Shown one piece after another: positions 22,041 to 32,073 of a stretch of DNA of 64,000 nucleotides (its first letter is position 1; every line of letters begins with the position of its first letter). The stretch comes from Sesamum alatum (taxonomy: Eukaryota; Streptophyta; Magnoliopsida; Lamiales; Pedaliaceae), in the NCBI GenBank assembly GCA_034509735.1, contig JACGWO010000005.1, positions 15,303,264 through 15,367,263 on the forward strand, given 5' to 3'. Made by a program: the position numbers and the translations under genes. Under the pieces are notes generated by a model, which worked only from the letters and a program-made list of their open reading frames with translations, made no database searches and had not been told where the DNA came from.

Positions 22041-23544
22041 TGTAATTTTATTTTTTAAATTTATTTTCAGTTTTAATTTTGAATTAATTATGAAAAATTC
22101 GTTTTTTGGGTTCAATTTTTTCCTAAATTCCTAAAGACATTATTTTAGGAGTAAAATAAATGGATTTGGAATCCCGGGGTTATTTTACTTAAAATAATGA
22201 GGAAAGGTTTTCCTAAAACGAAAAATTTTACATTGCCAATATTTATATTTTATTTTCACACGTTACGCACATGTTCATTTATTTTCATCTTGGATTGATG
22301 TGATTGGAAATCATGTGTTGTTGGAATATTATGATTATGTGATTGGATCATGTAATTATGTGTGTTGGATGGAAATGGATGATCACGAGCCCTAGACCGA
22401 ATGTATGGTTTAATTTACTGTTGGGCCTGTGTGCCTCTTTAACTGCTTTCTCCTTCTCTCTTTCTAGTGCCTTGGAATAATAAGGCTTTCTACCTCCCTC
22501 CTTATGTACTCCCCCGGGGTTTCGCTGGGGTTTCTAATTTTTATATGTAATCAGAGTAGACTAGGAGTGAGGTTTCCATTTTTGTAATTGGTGGAGAAGA
22601 AGGAAGGACCACATGGAGAGCCCAGACCGGAGGTCCCTTGGCGTTTTCCATGAAGTGAAGAAAGAGAAAAGAGACCAAGGCCCATCAGAATGATGATTGG
22701 GTTACTATTATTGTAATAGTATAGGACCAACCCTAGATTGACCTTAGATCCACTGCGGGCTCAGTGGATCGCATAGGATTCGGGCTTGTGATCATCCAAC
22801 AGGGGCGTGCTAGGCTTTAATTTTGCATGTGGTTATTGTGATGGATGAATGGGTTTTATTTATCATGTATAACTGCTATGGATGAATTTCATTTATGCAT
22901 TTTTGGATGAATGTATGGATATAGTATGAGATCTCGGTCATTATTACTCTCACATTGGTTGGACCAATGTTGAAATATTAGACCCTAGATAAAGTGGACA
23001 TGAACTCTAGGAGTTCGTCCATGCCTTCCAATCCGTGGCATAGTGAGGAAGCTGTCTTAGGTCAATAGCGTGGTCTCACGAGTCGTGGCACGTTATTGTA
23101 CTTAAAAGAAGCTGCACTATGTCATGAACGAAAAATGGGCTGCTGCTACCTGTCTCACGAGTCGTGGGGGTACTAGTGGGTCCATGGCTCGGTCGATTGG
23201 GTCGGGTCTAATGCCTAATTAGCATGATTCGCTTGGAGTCCTCGGGATCATGCAAAAGGGTGAGGCAATAATCTTGGGAATCTCGTGGAACGAGAATGGT
23301 ATGGAATACCTCCCACAGGATCTTTTCCATGCGAATCGTAAAAGCGGGGTATGGGAAAAATCGCTGTGGATCCCAAGCCCACTAGGAAAGGATTTCCCGA
23401 AAACTACGTTTGAGAGTACCGTGTTTTCGTATAAATAGTGGGAGGATTAAATGACTAAAGACCAAGCATTTAATTATTTTTTATCAAACCACCGTCTTTA
23501 CTTTCTGCTGATCGCGCGTTGTTTTTCAACATGTAGATTTTAAA
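22041..23544 (+). other. E1 leader downstream part
   Basis: This is untranslated leader before gag. Notable pieces are a pyrimidine-rich stretch ending TTTCTAG (22450-22467) before TGCCTTGGAATAATAAGG, two CACGAGTCGTG palindromes (23077-23087 and 23156-23166), a short open frame (23250-23438), and a TATAAATAG word (about 23430-23438) about 110 bp before the gag ATG. All are conserved in E3 and E4. Confidence 0.7.
23250..23438 (+). CDS. Conserved 62-codon upstream ORF of E1 (doubtful)
   Basis: A 62-codon frame starting MQKGEAIILGISWNENGMEY lies about 100 bp upstream of gag. It is present with almost no change in E3 (38525-38713) and E4 (48320-48508). In the older relatives the ATG is lost (E5, about 63091) or the frame is broken (E2, about 42330), so it may only reflect recent common origin. 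The DNA also holds a hairpin, TCTCGTGGAACGAGA, which argues for an RNA role. No known family. Confidence 0.25.
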   Translation: MQKGEAIILGISWNENGMEYLPQDLFHANRKSGVWEKSLWIPSPLGKDFPKTTFESTVFSYK

Positions 23545-24242
23545 ATGTCTAAGAACCCACTTTCAACCATTCTTGAGACAAACAAATTTAATGGAACCAA
23601 CTACAACGACTGGTTGCGCAATCTCAGGATAGTCCTGGATTATGAGAACCAAGGCTACGTCATGGACGAGCCTCTCCCTAGGACCTTACCGGAAGGATCC
23701 ACGCCAGAGGAACGTGAGACGTTCGAGACTTGCATAAGGATAACCGGAAGGTTCGTAGCATCATACTTGCTTCGATGACCAATGAGATTCAGAAGCAATA
23801 TGAAAGGCTAGACGATGTCCCTTCCATAATGGCTCGCCTTAAGGATTGCTATGCAGTCCCGGACCGGCATACTAGGTATGTCGCGACCAAGGCGTTCTTT
23901 GGAACTAAAATGACAGAAGGATCCTCTGTACAAGAACATGGGGTTAAAATGCTTACCCTAGTGGAAAAGCTCGAGGACCTAAAGGCAGGTCTCGATAACG
24001 AAACGTACATAGATGTGATCCTTCAGTCACTCCCACCCTCCTTTGATCAATTTATTGTCAACTACAACATGAATGCACTTGAGAAGGGTATTCATGAGTT
24101 GATCAATATGTTGGTGCAATACGAGGCAACGACTAAGAAGTCCACGCCTTCGGTATTGTTTGGAGGTGCTTCTACTTCCAAGACGAAAGGCAAGGGCGCC
24201 GGACGTTGGAAAAGGAAGAAAGGGAAGGAAAGGCAGTCATAG
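23545..24242 (+). pseudogene. E1 gag, frame-broken
   Basis: Nucleocapsid/capsid precursor of the copia element; it would form the virus-like particle in the cytoplasm. It starts MSKNPLSTILETNKFNGTNYNDW, the usual plant copia gag start, and continues with the UBN2-type helical domain (motifs KAFFGTKMTEGSSV, LPPSFDQFIVNYNMN). A 1-nt loss at about 23730 (compare the sibling at 48800) shifts frame, so the ORF ends at 23778 and resumes at 23730-24242. A second shift at about 24210-24235 in a purine run moves to the frame that carries the CCHC knuckle. The start matches E4 exactly. Confidence 0.9.
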
Positions 24243-24832
24243 CAGCTACGAACACTCAGAGTGTTCCCATTGCCAAAGAGGGGAAAGGCAAAGGAAAGGG
24301 AAAGGTTGTCTCCAAGCAACAGTCGAAGGCATATGACATATGTATCAACTGCCGTGAGAAAGGGCATTGGAAGAGAGAGTGCCCCAAACTCTTCTCAAAC
24401 CAAGGTATATTTGTGATTGAGGTTAACATGGTCACTAATTCTGCCTCTTGGGTATTGGATACCGGCTGTGGAGCTCACATTTGCAATGATCTGCAGGTGT
24501 TGAAAAGAAGCAGAAAACTAAGTAGCGGGGACATGATCCTGAAGCTCGGAAATGGCAAGGCCATCTCGGCAGAAGCAGTAGGATCCGCCACTTTAGTTAT
24601 TAGTGATACCATTAGCATAGAATTAGAGCAAGTTTATTTTGTACCCAGTATGATTAAAAACATCATTTCCATTCCATTGTTAGACAATAATGGTTATGAG
24701 TTTAAAATCAATAAAAATTGCTTTTATTTGATGAGGTGTGGAATTGCTCATCTACTTGGTACATTACATAATGGGCTCTATATCTTGCAACAAACGAATT
24801 TCGTTCTTAACGCTCAACACAAACGGAAATAA
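24206..24832 (+). pseudogene. E1 CCHC knuckle and protease, truncated frame
   Basis: This continues gag-pol in another frame. Order: Lys/Gly-rich linker, zinc knuckle CINCREKGHWKREC (CX2CX4HX4C, RNA binding), then the aspartic protease with active-site WVLDTGCGAHIC (the usual form is D-S/T-G-A; here the fourth residue is Cys). The frame ends in stops at 24830-24835, where E1 lacks bases that E4 has (49899-49912) ahead of the integrase zinc finger. The protease would cut the polyprotein inside the particle. Confidence 0.88.
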
Positions 24833-24886
24833 TAAAACGGGAACGCACGTCTGTGGCACGCTACTAGGTCAATATCCCAAGATAGG

Positions 24887-26143
24887 ATGAAAAGGTTGGT
24901 AGACTCAAAGAACCTAGAGGTTGGGGACTTGAGTAATCTACCAACTTGTGAATCTTGTCTAAGAAGGAAAATGACCAAGAAGCCCTTTGTAGGACAAAGC
25001 AGGCTTGCCACAGGTCTGTTGGACTTGGTCCATACAGACGTGTGTGGACCACTAAGGACGCAGGCCCGAGGTGGGTTCTCCTACTTCATAACCTTCACCG
25101 ATGATCATTCACGGTATGGTTATGTTTACCTGATGAGGTACAAGTCTGAAGCTCTTGAGAGGTTTAAAGAATTCAGACTTGAAGTGGAGAATCAAACCAA
25201 CTGCAAAATTAAAGTCCTACGGTCAGACCGAGGCGGTGAATACCTTAGTGCCGAATTCCTAGATTATCTAAAGGAACATGGTATAATATCAGAATGGACA
25301 CCTCCCGGAACACCACAGTTAAATGGCGTCTCTGAAAGGAGGAACCGAACCCTGTTGGACATGGTTCGTTCCATGATGAGTTTTACCAAATTGCCCCTAT
25401 CGTTTTGGGGTTATGCATTAGAAACGGCAGCCAAGTTATTGAATTTGGCGCCTACTAGTGTAGTGACCCAAACGCCATATGGGATATGGCACGGCAAGCC
25501 TGCATCCTACAACTACTTGAAAGTGTGGGGTAGCCCCGCATACGTCAAGAGGTTAGTGGGAGATAAGCTAGAATCCAGGTCTAGCCTATGCAGGTTCGTT
25601 GGATACCCTAAAGAAACTGCGGGTTATTACTTTTATGACCCGTTGGAACAAAAGGTATTTGTTTCAAGGAATGCAGTATTCTTGGAGCAAGGCTTCCCAG
25701 AGGATATCCAACCTGATGAGCTGATCCTTGAGGAATCAAGTGATGGAACTCAGTCATCAGAAACAGTCGCGGAAACCTCACCTAGAGGATTCAGGATAGA
25801 CACTAGGAGGACTGACCTACCTAGAGAAGTCCAACATGCTAGGCATGAAGGACAACCTCAAGGCAGGCCAGCCCCGGCCCCTGAACCGCCGGCTCCGATA
25901 CAGTCAGCACCCACAGTTACCACTAACGTTCCCGTTCTCCGAAGGTCCACTAGAGAATCCAGACCTCCAGTGAGATATGGATTTCTAGGTGCGACCGATC
26001 TTCTGGATAACGATCCTAAGACATACGGGGAAGCGATGTCAGACATCGACTCTGGGAAATGGCTTGAGGCCATGAAAACCGAAATGGACTCCATGAGCGA
26101 GAACCAAGTTTGGAGATTTTGTAGATCCACCGAAAGGTGTTAA
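24887..26143 (+). pseudogene. E1 integrase
   Basis: Integrase inserts the cDNA into nuclear DNA. It contains the CxxC half of the HHCC finger (CESCLRRKM); the second His of the HxxxH half is lost in the damaged stretch at 24857-24885. It has the catalytic triad in VHTDVCGPL, LRSDRGGEY and GVSERRNRT (DD35E spacing), then the copia-typical GxxxxxGYPKETAGYYFYD region and the Pro-rich linker toward RT. A 1-nt gain in a T run at about 26116-26120 puts the following RT in another frame. Confidence 0.92.
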
Positions 26144-26147
26144 GCCA

Positions 26148-26900
26148 GTGGGCTGTAAGTGGGTCTACAAGCGCAAACTCGGCGTTGATGGAGAGGTCAC
26201 TACCTTCAAGGCTAGGCTTGTAGCTAAGGGATACACTCAACGACCCGGGGTCGATTTTGAGGATACCTACTCGCCAGTAGCCATGGCTAAATCCATTCGG
26301 ATCCTGCTTGCCATAGCAGCATGGTATGACTATGAAATATGGCAGATGGACGTGAAAACGGCCTTCCTCAACGGCTTCGTTGAAGAAGAGATCTATATGG
26401 ATCAGCCGGAGGGTTTCACGGTCGCTGGAGAAGAACAGAAAGTCTGTCGTCTCCAGAAGTCCATCTATGGCCTCAAACAAGCTTCCCGGAGTTGGAACAT
26501 TCGATTTGATGAGGTAATACGGGGTTATGACTTCATCAAAAACGAATCCGACCCTTGTGTATACAAGAAGGTCAGTGGGAGCTCCATAGTGTTCCTAGTG
26601 CTTTACGTGGATGACATTCTGCTCATTGGAAATGACGTCAGAATGTTAGGAAACACGAAAGCATGGCTGTCAACCAAGTTTTCCATGAAGGACTTGGGTG
26701 AAGCATCCTACATCCTAGGCATCCAGATTGTCAGGGACAGATCTAAAAGGATGTTAGGGCTCACCCAAAACTCGTATATGGAGAAAGTCCTAAAGAGATA
26801 TCGAATGGACAACTCCAAACGAGGGTTCCTTCCTATGAGGCATGGGATCAAGTTGTCCAAGAAACAGTCCCCGCAGACTGATGAGGAACTTGAAAGATGA
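26148..26900 (+). pseudogene. E1 reverse transcriptase
   Basis: Copies the element RNA to DNA in the particle. Copia RT blocks are in order: KWVYKRKLGVDGEVTTFKAR, LVAKGYTQRPGVDFEDTYSP, QMDVKTAFLNG (first catalytic Asp), QPEGF, YGLKQASRSW and YVDDILLIG (catalytic YVDD). The frame begins after the shift at about 26117 and ends at 26900 because of a 1-nt loss in an A run at about 26892. No internal stop is seen inside the RT core, unlike E4. Confidence 0.93.
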
Positions 26901-27591
26901 AAGTCATCCCCTATGCTTCTGCCGTAGGTAGCATCCAATATGCGGTCCACTGCACCAGGCCTGACATTGCATACGCTTTGAGCGTGACTAGCAGATATCA
27001 GTCCTGTGCAGGAGAGGCACATTGGAATGCAGTTAAGGGCATCCTTAAGTACCTAAGGAGGACTAAGGAAATGTTCTTAGTCTATGGCAATGGAAAACTA
27101 ATTCTGGAAGGCTTTTAGCGACGCCAGCTTCCAGTCTGATGACGATGATGCCAAGTCTCAATCGGGGTATGTATTCAAGCTCAACGGAGGAGTAGTGGCT
27201 TGGAAAAAGTTCCAAGCAAGCAACCACTGCTGACTCCACCACTGAGGCTGAATACATAGCAGCTTCAGAAGCTGCCAAGGAAGCGGTTTGGATGAGAAAC
27301 TACATCCAAGAGTTGGGTGTGGTGCCTAGCATCGCCGAGCCCGTTGTCATCTTCTGTGATAACAACGGTGCAATAGCGCAAGCGAAGGAACCGAGATCTC
27401 ACCACCGTTCCAAACACATTCTTAGACGCTACCATCTTCTTAGAGAAATGGTAGGAAGAGGTGACGTTCGGATGGACCGAGTCAACTCAGCAGACAACAC
27501 AGCAGACCCGCTGACAAAGCCTATGTCGCAAAGTGCTCATACGCAACATCTTGAGAAGATGGGGATTAGGCATATGGGTGATTGGCTTTAA
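26897..27591 (+). pseudogene. E1 RT thumb and RNase H, frame-broken
   Basis: RNase H removes RNA from the RNA-DNA hybrid. Seen: thumb region with HCTRPDIAYALSVTSRY, then RNase H motifs SDASF (first Asp, just after a 1-nt gain at about 27113), TEAEYIAASEAAKEAV (Glu) and FCDNNGAIAQAKEP (Asp), and the C-terminal ending HMGDWL with stop at 27591. A further 1-nt gain in the A run at about 27206 breaks frame. The end matches E4 exactly. Confidence 0.92.
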
Positions 27592-27607
27592 AGGTCAAGT
27601 GGGAGAT
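27590..27607 (+). promoter_or_regulatory. Polypurine tract, E1
   Basis: AAAGGTCAAGTGGGAGAT lies directly before the 3' LTR start; it primes plus-strand synthesis. The same sequence is at 52640-52657 (E4). In E3 (about 40252-40269) one G is missing. Confidence 0.9.
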
Positions 27608-29603
27608 TGTTAGAATAGGTGACCATGTAAGCCAATTTTGGCGGGTATATGTAACCTATGTCTAGACAATTATAGGTGTTTTGATAAATCATTAATGAAT
27701 AAAGAAGTGAATTTTCATTTGGCATTACTTTGTTTGTGTTCACTTGCACCTATTTTTCCATATCTGTTCACTACGCAAACAGAGCCCACGGACTGAGATT
27801 CGATTTCGGGGACTGGGACTACGCTTGGAGGTAGGTCCATGAAATCAGTCTTCCCGAATCAGTTCGGAAATCTCCAAGTCAAGGAATCCCGAAAATGGGT
27901 ACCGGGATTCCATTTGAGACTTGCACTAAGCATCTGCTGTCGTGTTTCATCGACGGGTGACGAGGATCGTCTAAGCAGTGTTAGTGGGTTAGCCTGCTAG
28001 GACGCAGCTGACTGAGGTGACTCGTGGGAACCGTCTTACGGAGGACCTTGAGTATGGTCTGCAAGGTATGACGAGTATTCCCGGTTCCAACGGTACAGGT
28101 CAAGTCCTTTGACTTGAGGAATTACTGAGTTTACCTGTACATCAGAACTGTATCTTAGATATGGTGAGAGATTGCTAGAATTCTCTTTGGTAGTCATAAG
28201 CCATGTCTAGTGCAGTCCTGGTGTACAAAGTGACAGTAGTTTCCAAGAAAGGATCTGTCTCCTGTCAATAGGTTTTGACAGTTGAGTCTCATGTATGCTC
28301 TAGGTCTTGTCCCTAAAACTGTGGCCACAGTGACTGAACAGAAGGGAAGGTTTCCCTTGCGGCGTTTAGTGAGGACAGACCGACACTTAGGTCCAAGATG
28401 GGTGCCTGCGTTATCCGTGCCCTAGACACTAAGTGATGAGACCGAAGACAGAAGGACAAGCGTACTGTTAGAGCCTAAATGTTCATCCCTGAATATTTCA
28501 CCTAGTCTCTAGTGCCATGGACCGTTGCTAGACGGCCACCCATGGTAACGGACGGATTCTAGGAATCCGACCAAGTCTAGCTGAATGGTGAACCTAAAGA
28601 GTCACACACTATCCACACACAATTAAATATTTAATTTGGAATTAAATATTGGAGTGAAGGAATGATTAAATTAGATTTAATCGGGACCTTTATTTTTCTT
28701 GGAGAAATAATTCTTTCTATTTGATAGAAGGAATTAAATTGATAAATTGGATTTATCAAAGGGATTTATTTAATGGGCTTAAATAATATTTATATTTATT
28801 TTAGCCTCTTGGAAATATTTAAATAGGTTTTAAATATTTCCATTAAATTAAATTAAATCAACGGTTGAGATCAATGGGAGAGATGGATGGCTAGGATCGT
28901 TTTGACTAGGTCAAAACATTAGTTTGACTAGGACTTTGACTAGGTCAAAATCCTAATCAAATTAGAGTTCTTAAAAGAGGAGTTTAAAGAGGATTAAACT
29001 CCTCTTCTATATAAACCCCTAGCATCCTACAATTTACATGATGATGAAACTCCAACACACACACACAACACACACACACGGTTTCTCTCTCTCTCCCATC
29101 TCTCTCGTCCGCCCCTCTCTCTCTCTCTCTCAAGAAAATAGTTTTCTTGATTCTTTTGTTCTTGGAACATTAGAATCTTGATGAATCAATACCATTAATT
29201 GATAATGTGTTATTGATTCATCCACTCCAAAATTATACACTTGTTCGTTGCTAGCACGACGTGCAAGATACGTGGGTGGATCGTGTGTCACGAATTAGAG
29301 GGTCTCAAAGACGGGATCTTGGTGCAAAACGGGGAACAACGCGTGTAGCCGTTGAAGACGAAAACGACAACGGGTAGGTCTCGTTTTAAATTTTCGTCCC
29401 TCTTTAATTTTCAACCCTATGGCCTCCATGATTTATTTATGTTATACGTTCATGAGATACACCGAATGCCCGGGAAAATTTCAAAGGCACACCCTTTGAA
29501 ACGTGTTTTTAATTTAAAGGCATGTTTAAATTCCGTTTTAATTTTTAATTATACCGCGCTTCCGCATTCGCGCTTTTCCCGGGACGATCCACATAATCTT
29601 TCA
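27608..29603 (+). repeat. E1 3' LTR
   Basis: Near-identical partner of 19202-21200. It ends ATCTTTCA and is followed by the target duplication TAACA, after which the E2 LTR continues (TTCACCTAGTCTCTAGTGCC). Confidence 0.95.
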
Positions 29604-30912
29604 TAACATTCACCTAGTCTCTAGTGCCGTGGACGTTGCTAGACGGCCACCCACGGTGACGGTCGTTTTTTCAATTAATGGTTAATTGGAAAACAATTAA
29701 TCAAAATTGATTTAATTGACCAATTTTATTGGACATAAGCCCAAGTCTAGCTGAGAGTGACCTAATGAGTCACACACAATTCACTTTGGATTTGGTGGAA
29801 TTAATTTGGAATTACTTCTAGAAGAAGCGAATAAAATTTAATTGGATTAAATTTATTCAAGAGAGAAAATAAATGATTGGATCATTTATTGGGAAATTAA
29901 TTTGATGGATGGTCCAAGGCTAATTAATTGGAGTAGTTAATTTTGGACTAAGAACCTTTAAATTAATTGGATTAATTTATCGAGTTTTGCTATAGTAATT
30001 GATTGGATCAATTATTCTTAATTTGGACTTATGTTTATTTAATTGGATTAAATAAACTATTGGGCTTCAATTGGATTGAGATTAATTAGATTAATTAATG
30101 CCCAATGATTCTTTTTTGGACTTAAATTTAATTAGATTAAATAAAAGTCCAAAAGCATGGAATTCAAGTCCACATCTTATACAAGTTGGAGCAAGTTGTA
30201 GGAGAATTTGGAGCTTTCTCCTAGTGTGTATAGGCCATGTGGAGTGCATGTGGAGGTGCTTCTCTAAGTGCCATCATGGGTGATACTTGTGCTATAATAG
30301 TGTATATGTGGAAGTTAGCCGTGGAGGTTAATTGATGGAGGTTGAATTTTGAATTCAAATTCCTACTTACACATAAATATACACTACACAAAAATAAATA
30401 CACTTACTTCATAATTTTCTGGAGATTTTAGCCAAATACACCTCTAAAAATTTTCTCTAATTGTTCATTTCTTTTGGAAAGAAAAGAACTTAAAACTAAC
30501 TAAAGATCACTAATTGATAGTGTTGCTTTGGAATTGTTTTCTTCTTCTCTTCACTATACTATATCTAGCAATAAAATATAGTTTGAATCCCTTGTGTGGT
30601 GTGGACAACAATTAGAGGAATTCTACGTTGAATTCTCAAGTGAACGGAATAAGAAAACATAAAGATAACAAAGCTAGAACCGGTTTTACGAGCAACGAAC
30701 ATAAGGTTGGTTTTCATTTATATGATATGTATCTTTTTGTTCACTTCTTTTAGCCACATGTCTCGCATCTTCTCTTCTTTAATTTGTGCTTTGACATACA
30801 CCGAACGTTCGGGAACTTCAAAGGGAACAACTCTTCGAATCTTTTCAAAATTATGCCTTAAATTACGCATTTTACGCTTCCATTGTGTTCCCGGGTCGTA
30901 CCTAATTTTTTA
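29604..30912 (+). mobile_element. E2 5' LTR, right part
   Basis: This continues the LTR interrupted at 19201. It contains TTCACCTAGTCTCTAGTGCC, a diverged AT-rich middle, and an LTR end with CCCGGGTCGTACC, directly followed by GTGGTATCAGAGCC (PBS). The last two bases are TA instead of CA. Confidence 0.85.
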
Positions 30913-32073
30913 GTGGTATCAGAGCCTGGTTCGGTGTTGTGGCTATAGGATGTACATGTTGTTACGTGTAAAGCATGTAGAACATATTTAAAACACTTTT
31001 GAAAAGCATGTTTTATGATTTTGAAGCATGATTGTATGTGTAGAAAGTATGTGTTAATTTTGCTTTTAAAATTATGGATATTCATGCATTATATGAGAAT
31101 TGGATTTTCTGTACATGCATGTTTATGGTTCAGTTTTTTATAGCAGAAATTTTTTCAAAAAAAGGAAAAAATGGTGCTGGGGGCCCGGCAGGAGCAGCAG
31201 GCGCGCGTCTGCTCGCCGGTTGCTGCGCGCAGGGCGTGTGGCCGCGTTGTGCTGGGCGCGCGCGCGTGCATGCGACCATCCGACCGACAACACTGTTTTG
31301 TGCCCTTTTTTTTGGAAAATTAGATTTTCCTGATATCTACTAGTTTATGAAATTATTAATTTTGGCATATTTTAATATTTAGTTAAATTGAATTTTTCTA
31401 AAATAATTTTTATGCCTTAGATTATTTTAGAAATGGCTTCCAATAAAAAAAATGGTTTGTACATTGGATGTATAAAATGATGTCCATCTTTTTAATTGCA
31501 TTATTAATATGGTATTTTCTGTATTTTAATTATATTTATGGTTAGATATTGGATATCTAGTTGTAAATGCATGGAGTTATTTATTTGGTGAGCATGTTTA
31601 TATTTGATATAAATGTGTAATTGTTGCTTGTTGGATAAAAAATATGGATGATCACAAAGCCCATTGACCTATGTATGGTTTATTTTATGTTGGTGAGGCC
31701 TGCGTGCCTCTTTGTGTTTATTTATTCTATCATTTTTAGCCTTTGAATAATAAGGCTTGCTTTCTCTATGTAAATGTACTCCCTCAACTTCTAATTGAGG
31801 TTTCATTTCAGTTGTAATGAGTGTAGATTAGCATGTGATGCTTTATTTATTTTAGAAAATAAATGCAAGCTTCCATAGAGATGAAGGCCCAAAAAGGTCC
31901 GTTAGACGGAGCCCACGACGGAAGGCCCAAGAAGAACAAAGAAGGATTTACAAGGCCCCATTAGTATGATAATGGGATGTAAAAATTGTAGTAGTGTAGC
32001 CCTACCTTAGATTGACCATAGATCTATTGCGGGCTCAGTGGATCACTTAGGAACGAGCTTGTGATCATCCTAA
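30913..32073 (+). other. E2 PBS and first leader part
   Basis: The PBS TGGTATCAGAGC is at 30914. A short GC block of about 95 bp (31174-31268) occupies the position of the 0.6-kb hairpin array of E1. Further on come the Y-tract/AG site before CCTTTGAATAATAAGG (about 31715-31755) and GGGCTCAGTGGATC. The stretch ends at CCTAA, the target of the solo LTR. Confidence 0.8.

Larger units (their letters stand above)
19202..29603 (+). mobile_element. Copia element E1, full length, TSD TAACA
   Basis: A complete LTR retrotransposon of 10,402 bp inserted in the E2 LTR. It is flanked by the 5-bp duplication TAACA (19197-19201 and 29604-29608). Both LTRs begin TGTTAG and end TTTCA. It has a tRNA-Met PBS, a polypurine tract and a domain order gag, protease, integrase, RT, RNase H, which places it in Ty1/copia. 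By eye the LTRs differ by about seven substitutions plus a few homopolymer indels in 2 kb, so the insertion is recent. The coding part has several frame breaks. I do not assign a copia clade. Confidence 0.95.

Noticed and set aside
21329..22115. Long Ala/Arg-rich open frames on both strands over the GC block (also at 36588-37359 and 46405-47083)
   Set aside because: All six frames are open because the sequence is nearly free of A and T. The longest frames differ in phase among the three copies through indels, and codon content is only a readout of CG repeats.
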